Assembly: GCA_947501105.1 (NCBI GenBank)
Contig: CANMUP010000001.1
Location: forward strand, 558,001 to 622,000
Length of the DNA stretch: 64,000 bases
Source: an uncultured Flaviramulus sp.
Lineage (GTDB): Bacteria; Bacteroidota; Bacteroidia; Flavobacteriales; Flavobacteriaceae
Direction: 5' to 3'
Of this stretch, positions 42,151-51,647 are shown one piece after another (within the stretch, counting starts at the first letter, position 1; each line of letters starts with the position of its first letter). Below the pieces are notes generated by a model. That model was not told where the DNA came from. It made no database searches and worked only from the letters and a program-made list of their open reading frames with translations. The translations under genes were made by a program, and so were the position numbers.

Positions 42151-44505
42151 ATGCTTATGCTTAAAAGACTTGTCGTATTAATAATGTGTTGCATTCCTCT
42201 TTTGCAATTTGGACAAGATTTTTCATCACTTTGGGAAGGTCATTTTTCCTATAATAATATAAAAGATGTTGCTAAAGGAAATAATAGAATTTACGCTGCC
42301 GCAGAAAATGTTATTTTTAGTATAGATATACAAACTAACGAGCTAAATAAGCTAACTACTGTAAATGGATTATCTGGAGAAACAATATCAACAATTTATT
42401 ATAGCAATGTTTATGAGTTGCTGCTTATTGGGTATGAAAATGGTTTAATAGAAATTGCTTTTGATGATGATGAAAACATTCTTACAGTAGTTGATATTAT
42501 TGATAAACCAACAATTCCTCCAACCGATAAGAGAATAAATCATTTTAATGCTTTTGGAAATGAAGTATATATTTCTACAAACTACGGAATTTCAGTTTTT
42601 AATTTAGAACGGTTAGAATTTGGAGACACTTATTTTATAGGTGATTTGGGTGTTCAAACTCGAGTTAATCAAACTACTATTTTAGGAGATTATATTTATG
42701 CAGCTTGTTTAGATGGAAGCGGATTAAGAAAGGCTCAAGTATCTAGTCCTAATTTAATCGATTATCAAAACTGGCAAACTGTTTCTAATGGAGACTTTTT
42801 AGCCGTTCAATCAGTAGGAAATCAATTATATACTATTAGAACAAACAGAAGAATTTATCAAGTTGTAAATGATGTTTTAACAGAGCTATTTCAATTTTCT
42901 GATGAGCTAGTTGATGTAAGAGCAACAAATGATCGATTATTAGTTACAACAAAAAACAGCACGTTTGTTTACGATAGTAATTTTAATTTAATGTCTCAAG
43001 CTAGCGTGAATAGCTCTTTTGATACTGATTTTAGTTCAGCAATTATAGATTCAGAATTTATCTATATAGGAACCAAAGATTTTGGGGTTTTAAAAACACT
43101 TATATCTAATCCAGCTGAATATGAAGAAATTCACCCCGAAGGGCCTTTATTAAATATACCATTTTCAATTCAAGCAGGTCAAAATGATTTATGGGTAACT
43201 TTCGGAGAGCACACAGGTAGATTTAACCCATACCCTTTAAACAATAGAGGTATTAGTCATTTCAAAGAGAACGAATGGATTAATACACAGTATAAAGAGG
43301 CTCTAGAGGCTAAGAACTTAAATGCTATTTCCATTAATCCCTTTAATAATAATCAAGTGTTTATAAGTTCTTTTTTTAATGGGCTTTTGGAAATAAATGA
43401 TGATATACCAAGTGTTTTATATAATTCAACCAATAGCGAATTAGAATCTTTAATACTCCCCTCTAATCCAAATTATGTCGACATAAGAGTTGGTGCATCT
43501 GTTTTTGATAGTGATGGGATTTTATGGACATTAACTAGTCGTGTTGAAAGAGCATTAAAATCTTTTAATCCAACGTCTAATCAATGGAATTCTTATAGTT
43601 TTAAAAGTATAATAGATAATGCTTTAGATGATGATTTAGGTTTTGGTGATATTGTTATAGGAAATGACAAAACTAAATGGATAGGTAGTTATAATCATGG
43701 CCTTTTAGCCTTTAATGAAAATAACAATACAGCATTACTAAAGAATGTAAGTGAAGATGAAGAGAATATGCCTTCAAAGAGAGTTAGAGCGTTAGCCATT
43801 GATAAAAGAAATCAATTATGGATTGGTACAGAAAGAGGATTGAGAGTGTTATATAATACAACTAATTTCTTTACCGAAGAAAACATTCGAGTCGAAGAAA
43901 TAATTATTGAAGAAGGAGGTATAGCAAAAGAATTGCTTTTTGAGCAATATATATCAGACATTAAAGTAGATGGTTCAAATAACAAATGGATTGGAACTAT
44001 AGATTCTGGAATATTCTATTTCTCTTCAGATGGACAAAAAACGATATTTCATTTTACAAAAAATAATTCGCCTTTACCTTCTAATACCATAAACGATATT
44101 TCTTTAGATAATTCCAACGGAATTGTTTACATAGCAACAAATAAAGGGTTAGTGTCTTTTCGTTCTGGGGGCTCAAGCCCGTTAAACGATTTAGAAAGTG
44201 TATATGCTTATCCAAATCCAGTAAGACCATCATTTAATATTGTTGATGAAAAAGTAAAAATTAAAGACATTTCTGAAAATGTAAACATAAAAATAACAGA
44301 CATCGAGGGTAATTTAGTGGCCGAAGCACAATCAAGAAAGAATCTTCGATATAGAGGTTATAATCTTGAAATTGATGGAGGAACAGCATATTGGAATGGA
44401 AAAAATCTTGCAAACCATGTTGTAGCTTCTGGAGTATATTTAGTTATGCTATCTGACTTGGATACTTTTGAGACCAAAGTATTAAAATTAATGGTTGTTA
44501 GATAA
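42151..44505 (+). CDS. porZ: PorZ: T9SS-linked beta-propeller protein
   Basis: A 784-residue exported protein (signal peptide to about FGQ, residue 24). It begins FSSLWEGHFSYNNIKDVA, as in PorZ, followed by two beta-propellers with blades such as IYAAAENVIFSIDIQTN, LLIGYENGLIEI, KWIGSYNHGLLAF and LWIGTERGLRVLYN. From about residue 687 there is a sorting domain (VYAYPNPVRPSFN ... ETKVLKLMVVR). PorZ delivers anionic LPS to the sortase complex of the type IX system on the cell surface. The stop overlaps the recO start (TAATG), a linkage usual in Flavobacteriaceae. Confidence 0.85.
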   Translation: MLMLKRLVVLIMCCIPLLQFGQDFSSLWEGHFSYNNIKDVAKGNNRIYAAAENVIFSIDIQTNELNKLTTVNGLSGETISTIYYSNVYELLLIGYENGLIEIAFDDDENILTVVDIIDKPTIPPTDKRINHFNAFGNEVYISTNYGISVFNLERLEFGDTYFIGDLGVQTRVNQTTILGDYIYAACLDGSGLRKAQVSSPNLIDYQNWQTVSNGDFLAVQSVGNQLYTIRTNRRIYQVVNDVLTELFQFSDELVDVRATNDRLLVTTKNSTFVYDSNFNLMSQASVNSSFDTDFSSAIIDSEFIYIGTKDFGVLKTLISNPAEYEEIHPEGPLLNIPFSIQAGQNDLWVTFGEHTGRFNPYPLNNRGISHFKENEWINTQYKEALEAKNLNAISINPFNNNQVFISSFFNGLLEINDDIPSVLYNSTNSELESLILPSNPNYVDIRVGASVFDSDGILWTLTSRVERALKSFNPTSNQWNSYSFKSIIDNALDDDLGFGDIVIGNDKTKWIGSYNHGLLAFNENNNTALLKNVSEDEENMPSKRVRALAIDKRNQLWIGTERGLRVLYNTTNFFTEENIRVEEIIIEEGGIAKELLFEQYISDIKVDGSNNKWIGTIDSGIFYFSSDGQKTIFHFTKNNSPLPSNTINDISLDNSNGIVYIATNKGLVSFRSGGSSPLNDLESVYAYPNPVRPSFNIVDEKVKIKDISENVNIKITDIEGNLVAEAQSRKNLRYRGYNLEIDGGTAYWNGKNLANHVVASGVYLVMLSDLDTFETKVLKLMVVR

Positions 44506-45224
44506 TGCTAATCTCTACAAACGCTATTGTCTTATCCAAATTAAAGTATCGCGATAGTGACTTAATTGTAAAGTGTTATACCGAACAATTGGGAGTTGTT
44601 AGTTTTCTATTAAAAGGTATTTTAAAAAATAAAAAGGGAAATTCAAAAAAAGCATATTTTCAGCTCCTTTCTCAATTACAGTTAGAAATTATTTACAAAG
44701 AAAACCGTTCTCTACAAGTTATTAAAGAGGTTAAATTAAATCATTTATATACCAGTTTACATTCAAATATTTTAAAAAGCTCAATTGTTATGTTTTTGGC
44801 TGAGGTTTTGACAAATACTTTAAAAGAAGAAGAACAAAACAATTTCCTTTTTAGTTATATAGAAACCACATTGTTGTGGTTAGATGTACACACTGAATAT
44901 TCGAATTTCCACTTGCTTTTTTTACTAAACCTAACTAAATATTTAGGTTTTTACCCAGAAGAGATTAATAAGGAGTACAATTACTTTAATCTATTAGATG
45001 GTAAATTTGAAATAAAAAAACAAGGTAAACATTCTGTTTATGGAGAAAATTTAACACTATTAAAAACCTTATTGGGCACAACATTTGATGCCTTATCTTC
45101 AGTGAAAATCAACGCGAAACAAAGACAATCGTTTTTAAGTATGATTTTGCTTTATTTTGAATTACATTTGGGCAGTTTTAAAACCCCCAAATCGCTTCAG
45201 ATTTTTAATCAAGTTTTTAGTTAA
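44505..45224 (+). CDS. recO: DNA repair protein RecO
   Basis: A 239-residue recombination mediator that helps load RecA with RecF/RecR. N-terminal OB-fold (TNAIVLSKLKYRDSDLIVKCY, FLLKGILKNKKG) and a helical C-terminal domain without the zinc-binding cysteines that some RecO have. The ATG shares its A with the last base of the porZ stop. A TonB-dependent receptor starts 3 nt after its stop, so all three may be one transcript. Confidence 0.9.
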   Translation: MLISTNAIVLSKLKYRDSDLIVKCYTEQLGVVSFLLKGILKNKKGNSKKAYFQLLSQLQLEIIYKENRSLQVIKEVKLNHLYTSLHSNILKSSIVMFLAEVLTNTLKEEEQNNFLFSYIETTLLWLDVHTEYSNFHLLFLLNLTKYLGFYPEEINKEYNYFNLLDGKFEIKKQGKHSVYGENLTLLKTLLGTTFDALSSVKINAKQRQSFLSMILLYFELHLGSFKTPKSLQIFNQVFS

Positions 45225-45227
45225 AGT

Positions 45228-47639
45228 ATGAAACTTTATTACACCATTTTTTTATTGCTTTTTGCATCTAATATCTTAGTTGCTCAGCAAATAAAGGTTC
45301 TTAATAAACTTACCGAAGAGCCTGTTTCTGGTGTTGCCATTTATAACATTGATAAAACTAAAAGTGTAATAACAAACTTTAGAGGTGAAGCTAATATTGA
45401 TAAGTTTTCAGATATAGAAGATATTTATTTTCAACACTTATCTCATCTTTTAAAAAAGATAACAAAGTCTCAAATCAATACATTTAATATTGTTTATTTA
45501 GATGCTAACACACAGGGTTTAGAAGAAATAGTTATTTCGGCCTCAAAATTTGAACAAAATAAAAAAGATATTCCTCAAAAAATTATTAGTTTAAATTCTA
45601 AAAACATTGAATTTACTAACCCTCAAACTAGTGCAGATTTATTAGAAACCACTGGGCAAGTTTATGTTCAAAAAAGCCAATTAGGAGGTGGAAGCCCTAT
45701 GATTAGGGGCTTTTCAACCAATAGGTTGTTAATTTCGGTAGATGGGGTAAGAATGAATAATGCCATTTTTAGAGGCGGGAATTTGCATAATGTTATTGCT
45801 GTAGACCCTTTTGCAATTATGAATACTGAGGTAACTTTAGGCTCAGGCTCTGTTATTTATGGTAGTGATGCTGTTGGTGGTGTCATGAGTTTTTACACCT
45901 TAAAGCCAAAACTTTCAAAAACCGATAGTCTTTTATTTAAATCTAATGCCATTGTTAGGTATGCTACAGCTAATGATGAAAAAACTGGACATTTCGATTT
46001 TAATTTGGGCTACAAAAAATGGGCGTTTTTAACGAACGTAAGTTACACAGATTTTAATGATTTAAGAATGGGGAGCGATGGTCCTGATGATTATTTAAGA
46101 TCAGAATTTGTATTGGCAACAAATAATGGAGACGTTGTTATACAAAACAGTGATCCTTTAAAACAAAAATATTCAGGTTACAATCAAATAAATTTAATGC
46201 AGAAAGTGCATTATCAGCCTTACGAAAACTTAAGTTTTGATTTAGGATTGCATTTTACTACTACCTCAGATATACCTAGATATGATAGGCTAATACGTTA
46301 TAAAAATGATAATTTACGTTCTGCCGAATGGAATTATGGACCGCAACAATGGTTTATGTCTAACTTTCAAATAACCAAATTAAGCAGTCGATCTAATTTA
46401 TACAATAAAGTTAAAGCTACGGTTGCATACCAAAATTTTCAAGAAAGTAGAAAAGATAGAGATTTTCAATCTAATATAAGAAACATAAGAGAAGAAGCTG
46501 TAGATGCCTATTCTTTTAATTTAGATTTTGAAAAAACCCTAAGTACCAAAACTCAATTTTTTTATGGATTTGAGTATGTTTATAACAAGGTTATGTCTCA
46601 CGGGAATGAAGAAAACATTACAAGTAATATAGTTTTTCCAACAGTGTCAAGATATCCTAATGGTGCAAGTTGGCAATCTGCGGCTATATATTCGAGTATT
46701 AAATATAAACCAAACCCAAAATTTGTTTTTCAATCGGGTTTGCGCTTCAATCACATCGTCTCGAAAGCTAATTTTGAAGCTAATAATGTGTATTTAAATT
46801 TACCTTTTGACTCCTCAGAAAATAAAGCAGGAGCTTTTACAGGGACAGCAGGAATTAGTTGGTCACCTAACAAAATTCTGCAATGGAAACTTAATGCATC
46901 ATCTGCTTTTAGAGCGCCAAATATAGATGATATAGGTAAAGTTTTTGATTCTGAGCCAGGATCGGTAGTGGTACCAAACGAAAATTTAAAACCTGAATAT
47001 GCCTATGGAGGCGAGCTAGGGTTAAAATTAAACTTTGATAATACTTTTATATTGGATATGAGTTCTTATTATACCTATTTGGATAATGCTTTAGTACGAA
47101 GAAATCATAATTTAAATGGCGAAACAGAAATTATGTATGATGGCGAATTAAGTAATGTACAAGCCATACAAAATGCATCAAAAGCTTGGATTTATGGTTT
47201 TGAGATTGGTTTGCTTTTCAATATTACTGATAACTTTAAGTTAACATCTCAGTATAGTGTTACCGGCGGGACCGAAGAAAAAGAAAAAATTGAAGTCCCA
47301 ATTCGTCATGTAGCACCTAATTTTGGAAACACACATTTAGTTTGGAACTATAAACAATTAAAAATTGATGTATTTGCTAATTATAATAACGAATTGTCAT
47401 TTAATCAATTAGCACCTTCAGAAATTAGTAAGGATTATATTTATGCAAAAGATGAAAATGGAAATCCTTATTCGCCTTCGTGGAGCACATTGAACATAAG
47501 AACACAATATCAAATAAATAACTCAACAACACTTACCGCCAGTTTAGAAAACATAACAGACCAGCGTTATAAAACATATTCTTCAGGTATTACAGCAGCA
47601 GGTAGAAACTTTATTTTAGCTTTAAAATATAGTTTATAA
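45228..47639 (+). CDS. TonB-dependent receptor, possibly for haem
   Basis: An 803-residue outer-membrane receptor. Signal peptide ends VAQ (residue 20); residues 20-95 form a carboxypeptidase-regulatory-like domain; the plug starts LEEIVISASKFEQ with SPMIRGFSTNRLLISVDGVR; a 22-strand barrel follows. In the barrel, SSAFRAPNIDDIGK and VVPNENLKPEYAYGGE correspond to the FRAP and NPNL-like boxes known from haem/haemoglobin receptors, so haem is a reasonable guess; the His ligands were not confirmed. It begins 3 nt after recO and ends 2 nt before the convergent gene. Confidence 0.85.
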   Translation: MKLYYTIFLLLFASNILVAQQIKVLNKLTEEPVSGVAIYNIDKTKSVITNFRGEANIDKFSDIEDIYFQHLSHLLKKITKSQINTFNIVYLDANTQGLEEIVISASKFEQNKKDIPQKIISLNSKNIEFTNPQTSADLLETTGQVYVQKSQLGGGSPMIRGFSTNRLLISVDGVRMNNAIFRGGNLHNVIAVDPFAIMNTEVTLGSGSVIYGSDAVGGVMSFYTLKPKLSKTDSLLFKSNAIVRYATANDEKTGHFDFNLGYKKWAFLTNVSYTDFNDLRMGSDGPDDYLRSEFVLATNNGDVVIQNSDPLKQKYSGYNQINLMQKVHYQPYENLSFDLGLHFTTTSDIPRYDRLIRYKNDNLRSAEWNYGPQQWFMSNFQITKLSSRSNLYNKVKATVAYQNFQESRKDRDFQSNIRNIREEAVDAYSFNLDFEKTLSTKTQFFYGFEYVYNKVMSHGNEENITSNIVFPTVSRYPNGASWQSAAIYSSIKYKPNPKFVFQSGLRFNHIVSKANFEANNVYLNLPFDSSENKAGAFTGTAGISWSPNKILQWKLNASSAFRAPNIDDIGKVFDSEPGSVVVPNENLKPEYAYGGELGLKLNFDNTFILDMSSYYTYLDNALVRRNHNLNGETEIMYDGELSNVQAIQNASKAWIYGFEIGLLFNITDNFKLTSQYSVTGGTEEKEKIEVPIRHVAPNFGNTHLVWNYKQLKIDVFANYNNELSFNQLAPSEISKDYIYAKDENGNPYSPSWSTLNIRTQYQINNSTTLTASLENITDQRYKTYSSGITAAGRNFILALKYSL

Positions 47640-47641
47640 AC

Positions 47642-49942
47642 CTATTTCTTAATAGCTTTTTTAGTAACAGTAATGCCGTTTGATAATTCTACTTTTGCAA
47701 TATATATGGTGCTTTTTAGATTAGATAACTCGTAGATTTCAGAACTGTTATTCCCTTTTAAGTTATAAAGTTGTCTTCCTAAAAGGTCATAAATAGTTAC
47801 TGTTTTAATGCTTAAACTATTAGATGTTTTAAAGTTTACTCGGTCATTATCTAACTCGATAATGGTAAGGCTATTATCATTTAAGTTAACGTCATCAGTA
47901 GATAAAGATTTATCAGTGAAAACAATTTTAAAGCGATTGTTAAACTCTCCTACTTCTGATGTAAATGTATAATCCGAATCAGATAAATTATGAGTTATAT
48001 CAAGCAAATTGTCTTTTAAATAAACTGAGTTATTATTTAAAAAGTCACCTTGCAATTGTGCAATAGATAAAGTATATAATGTTGCAACATCAATTGTTGT
48101 TTTAAACCCTAAATCTATTATTTCGTTTTCATTTAAATCACTTGGAGATTTTCCTTGAACAGAAAAGATTTTATCCGAATTTTCTATAGATGTATATAAT
48201 ATTGCCGATTCATTTGATAAAAGTTTACGAGCATCATAAGACATACCGTCATCTCCATTTGTAGCCCCATTTACGTACGCCGTTAATATTTGATTAAACA
48301 CCCCATTGTCACTGGTTAAATTAACCCATATTTTATTGGCAACAGAACCTGCATTCTTTTTAGAATTAGAGTTTTTGAAAAATTGAGCATTACTTGTACC
48401 GTCTGCCATACGCATGGCATTTGTAAATGTAACATTGCTATTTGATAAGCCAGCTATAAAGAATCCTTGAGCAGAAGGGATATATTGAGTTGGAATAATT
48501 CCATTTGCACCAGCTACTCCACCAGAACCTACTGTATAAGTTGCATAATCATTTTGGTTAAAATTGTTTATCTGGTTTCCTGGGTTTGTACCAAGAGGAG
48601 GTAGAGATTGTGACCAAAAATATGCAGCGCCGTCAATAACACTAGAGTTTGCTGCTTGAAATGCAATAAAATCTATTGCAGAAGGATATGGGTTCCCAAT
48701 AAAATTCCAGCTCCCTGTTGTATTTAATGCATTATAAGAAATCCCTGTAGAAATATCTCCCGTATTAAAAGGACCAATAAAATCAGCACTATCAAGCCTT
48801 GGGTAAAATCCAAGTCGTCCAGAAGCAGCAGCATAACCCACACCAGGAGTTAAGACATCAGTTCCCAATGCATAATTCCAATCATCATTATTATCATCAA
48901 TATCGTCTGGAATGCCATTGGTGGTACCAACTGTATGCTCATCTAAATAATTTGCAGCATTAAACCAATAACGTCTATCATTATCTGTATCAGGAAAAGC
49001 ACCTGCTATGGTTTCACCAGTTACAGGAGAACTCCAATAGGTGTAGTATAACCAATCTTGCTTGAGAGCCGTAACTTTATTTACAGATGCCGTTCCAGAG
49101 GCTCCAACTGTAAAAGTTCCAGCACTAACATTTTGAACAAAATTGCTTCGAGTATTTACTCTCAATTCACCATCATCAACCAGAACATCATTTTCTACTT
49201 CAACAAAATCATCATTATCAACTGTTAAGATAGCTCCACTATTAATGGTTAAACTACAAGCAATAATATCTCCAGAGCTGGTATTGTAATTACTACTAAT
49301 TACAACACTTTTTGTCAAGCTGTTAGGTAAGCCATTTGACCATGACCCAGTCCAAGTAGTAGTTGTTGGACAAACTGGAGCTAAACGTGTTGAGCCATTA
49401 AAGGTAAAATCATTGATGCTAAACGTACCACTACCATTTGTGCCTCCCCAGCCATAAATTCTAAATGTAATGCTAGCTGTAATACCTTGATAAGTAGTAG
49501 CAGATAAATCTATGGTCGAACCTGTTAACGTGGGAGTTCCTATATTGGCTACATAACCATCTAAACTACTTCTAATAGCAATATTTGTAGGCCCATTTGT
49601 AGATGCTTGACCTGTATATACAAAATCATTGAAATTTATTTCATAGCTAGCATTAGGGGTTAATGTAAATTCAAAATATGCAGTACTGTCAAAACCTACT
49701 GTATTCCATCCGTTAGCATTATATCTATCATTTGCATTTCTTGAATTAATTCCAGTACCTCTTCCAATCCCGCTAACTGTAATATTTGCATCTACTACTT
49801 CTCCTGTTGTGTAAGGGTTTGCAGTATTAGGGTTTGTGCCTGTTATTGGGTTTGTAAAAATACTCTGCCCATACCCAAAAGAAACCACACTTATAAAGGC
49901 GATTAATAATGCAAAGGGTTTTATGTAAGTAATTTTTTTCAT
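47642..49942 (-). CDS. Large T9SS substrate (type A sorting domain)
   Basis: A 766-residue secreted protein. Signal peptide to YGQ (residue 26). Residues about 30-180 are a beta-sandwich with NASYEINFNDFVY, like choice-anchor domains in Bacteroidota; the middle has low-charge, Asn/Gly/Thr-rich beta repeats. Residues about 690-766 are the sorting domain (VTIYDLLGRQLYNLKG, VTKKAIKK end). A surface or matrix protein is likely; no catalytic motif is seen. A GC-rich palindrome lies 31 nt before its ATG. Confidence 0.8.
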   Translation of the reverse strand: MKKITYIKPFALLIAFISVVSFGYGQSIFTNPITGTNPNTANPYTTGEVVDANITVSGIGRGTGINSRNANDRYNANGWNTVGFDSTAYFEFTLTPNASYEINFNDFVYTGQASTNGPTNIAIRSSLDGYVANIGTPTLTGSTIDLSATTYQGITASITFRIYGWGGTNGSGTFSINDFTFNGSTRLAPVCPTTTTWTGSWSNGLPNSLTKSVVISSNYNTSSGDIIACSLTINSGAILTVDNDDFVEVENDVLVDDGELRVNTRSNFVQNVSAGTFTVGASGTASVNKVTALKQDWLYYTYWSSPVTGETIAGAFPDTDNDRRYWFNAANYLDEHTVGTTNGIPDDIDDNNDDWNYALGTDVLTPGVGYAAASGRLGFYPRLDSADFIGPFNTGDISTGISYNALNTTGSWNFIGNPYPSAIDFIAFQAANSSVIDGAAYFWSQSLPPLGTNPGNQINNFNQNDYATYTVGSGGVAGANGIIPTQYIPSAQGFFIAGLSNSNVTFTNAMRMADGTSNAQFFKNSNSKKNAGSVANKIWVNLTSDNGVFNQILTAYVNGATNGDDGMSYDARKLLSNESAILYTSIENSDKIFSVQGKSPSDLNENEIIDLGFKTTIDVATLYTLSIAQLQGDFLNNNSVYLKDNLLDITHNLSDSDYTFTSEVGEFNNRFKIVFTDKSLSTDDVNLNDNSLTIIELDNDRVNFKTSNSLSIKTVTIYDLLGRQLYNLKGNNSSEIYELSNLKSTIYIAKVELSNGITVTKKAIKK

Positions 49943-49973
49943 AGCCGTTAAGTTTTTATAATCTATACTTTAT

Positions 49974-49983
49974 CTACGCGTAG
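49974..49983. promoter_or_regulatory. GC-rich palindrome before the T9SS substrate gene
   Basis: CTACGCGTAG is a perfect 10-bp palindrome in otherwise AT-rich DNA, 31 nt before the ATG and near where an activator would sit. No TAnnTTTG box is visible for this gene, which would fit an activator-dependent promoter. Confidence 0.4.
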
Positions 49984-50054
49984 TACAGTGGATTTGGTTT
50001 TTATATTTTTTTTATTCTTTTAATTAATTTATCTATTGCTATTTTTGACAACCA

Positions 50055-50528
50055 ATGCAGTCAAAAAAAACATATACCCTACAAGAAGCTACCAAAAAAC
50101 TGGAGCATTACTGTGCGTATCAAGAACGATGTCATCAAGAAGTTAGGCAAAAGCTAGAAGGTATGTATATGATACCCGAAGCTATAGATGTAATAATAGT
50201 ACATCTGCTAAAGCACAACTTTCTTAACGAAGAACGTTTTGCCAAAACATTTGTAAGCGGTAAGTTTAAGATTAAGCGTTGGGGGCGCTATCGATTAACT
50301 TTTGAATTAAAGAAAAAAGACATTAGCAAAGTTAATATAAATCAGGCACTTAAAACCATAGAAAATGGGGAATACATCGAGGTTTTCAATGATTTAGCCG
50401 AAAAAAAAGCCAATTCAATAAAAGAAAGTAACAAGTTTAAAAAAAGAAAGAAATTAATCGATTATCTGTTGTACCGTGGTTGGGAATCGTATTTGGTGTA
50501 CGAAAAAGCCAACGAACTAATTAAGTAA
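50055..50528 (+). CDS. recX: RecX family regulator
   Basis: A 157-residue helical protein of three-helix repeats: LQEATKKLEHYCAYQERCHQEV, FLNEERFAKTFVSGKFKIKRWG and a C-terminal repeat LIDYLLYRGWES. RecX binds RecA filaments and limits their activity. Divergent from the T9SS substrate gene, and overlapping the convergent cupin gene by 8 bp. Confidence 0.88.
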   Translation: MQSKKTYTLQEATKKLEHYCAYQERCHQEVRQKLEGMYMIPEAIDVIIVHLLKHNFLNEERFAKTFVSGKFKIKRWGRYRLTFELKKKDISKVNINQALKTIENGEYIEVFNDLAEKKANSIKESNKFKKRKKLIDYLLYRGWESYLVYEKANELIK

Positions 50529-51390
50529 TACCGTTTTTTTTATGGGTTTTAACAATAGCTTGTTCATTCTTCCAATCTATCCATTGTTGTCCTTTTAAGC
50601 GACGCATTATATTATCATAATTTCGCATAATTAAAAGATTATAAACAGCTTTACTAAAGTTTTTGGGGTTTCTAGCAATAGCGCGTAAACTCATAGAAAA
50701 CCCTGGAGTTAAATAACGCATGTAATGCCAATAACCTTCAGGCATATATAGTATTTCGCCATGATTTAACTCTGTTTTATAACCTTTAGCTTTTTTTAGC
50801 ATAGGCCACTTTTCAAAATCTGGGTTATTAAAATCTATATCTTCTCTGGTAATTAAAGAATGCGGAATTTTATATAAAAAATCATTTTGTTTTTGGTCAA
50901 ACAAGATAATCTGTTTCTCGCCTTCAAAATGAAAATGAAAAATGTTTGCCAAATCAATATCGTAATGCATAAAAGTGTGCGAATCCCTACCGCCAAAAAA
51001 CAGCATGGGTAGGCCTTTCATAAGCTTCAATCCAAAATCAGGATAACTAAAATCGTTTTGTAATTGAGGTATTTCTTTTAAAACGTTCCAAAGAAAAATT
51101 CTAAGTTTTGTAGGCTCTTGTTTTAATAAATCCACATACTCACTCATTTTCATCTCAGCATGTGGTTCATTAAACCCATCCTTATAATCTACATGTCTGT
51201 CGTCATAAAGCGGAACAGTTTTATCGCCAGCAATGGCTTTCATATAATCTAAATTCCATTTCGTATACGCAGGCCAATCATCAATATAACGTTCAATAAC
51301 CACAGGCTTTTGTGGTTTAAAGTAATGTTTTAAAAAGTCCTCTTTTGTTATGGTTTTTACCCGAGGGATATCTTGTAGATTTAGTGCCAA
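50521..51390 (-). CDS. Cupin-like / JmjC-type protein
   Basis: A 289-residue protein of the cupin_8 class of Fe(II)/2-oxoglutarate dioxygenases. The N-terminal part has FLKHYFKPQKPVVIE and YDDRHVDYKDGF; the core has FMHYDIDLANIFHFHFEG with the HxD iron motif and LFDQKQND; the distal His is in GEILYMPEGYWHYMR. These are the positions of an active hydroxylase (protein or RNA). Target unknown. It lies 257 bp after the bioB stop on the same strand, with two repeats between, so a separate promoter is likely. Confidence 0.82.
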   Translation of the reverse strand: MALNLQDIPRVKTITKEDFLKHYFKPQKPVVIERYIDDWPAYTKWNLDYMKAIAGDKTVPLYDDRHVDYKDGFNEPHAEMKMSEYVDLLKQEPTKLRIFLWNVLKEIPQLQNDFSYPDFGLKLMKGLPMLFFGGRDSHTFMHYDIDLANIFHFHFEGEKQIILFDQKQNDFLYKIPHSLITREDIDFNNPDFEKWPMLKKAKGYKTELNHGEILYMPEGYWHYMRYLTPGFSMSLRAIARNPKNFSKAVYNLLIMRNYDNIMRRLKGQQWIDWKNEQAIVKTHKKNGIT

Positions 51391-51445
51391 TACTTAATGT
51401 TTAGTAAGTCAAAGTTAAGAAAACGTTCGTAAATTTAAAATAGTA

Positions 51446-51534
51446 TTTGGGCGTTACCTTTCAGGTCGGGCTTTTCTTTACAATCTTTTTGCTCGTGCCT
51501 CACAAAAAGGATTTCCACTTCAATCCCTAACGCA
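51446..51534. repeat. Dispersed two-hairpin element, copy B
   Basis: Starts TTTGGGC, then an ACCT-TTC-AGGT hairpin, a conserved core from 51466 (TCGGGCTTTTCTTTACAATC), a second hairpin TTTTTG...CAAAAA, and a closing core CCACTTCAATCCCTAACGCA. In the last 20 positions it agrees with copy A (6094-6279) at 17, while both hairpins differ in sequence but keep pairing. The open frame across it is not coding. Confidence 0.62.
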
Positions 51535-51553
51535 GACGGAACTGCCAAGTTAA

Positions 51554-51626
51554 ATTGCAAGGAGTGAACGATGTGGCAATTTTCAATAAACAGAAGGCAA
51601 AACATTTGAAAAATGTTTTGCAATGA
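51554..51626. repeat. Degenerate palindromic repeat next to copy B
   Basis: The part ATTGCAAGGAGTGAACGATG, then GTGGCAAT, matches the flavobacterial repeat form CATTGCGAGGAGTGAACGACGTGGCAATC. It ends with a perfect 11-bp hairpin (51597-51607 with 51611-51621) followed by AATGA. It seems a decayed relative of the repeat at 54358-54465. Confidence 0.5.
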
Positions 51627-51647
51627 GAAATGAATTTAAGGGTTAAA

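Noticed and set aside
51435-51623. 62-codon minus-strand open frame between bioB and the cupin gene
   Set aside because: It covers copy B of the element and the adjacent palindromic repeat; its residues reflect those repeats.
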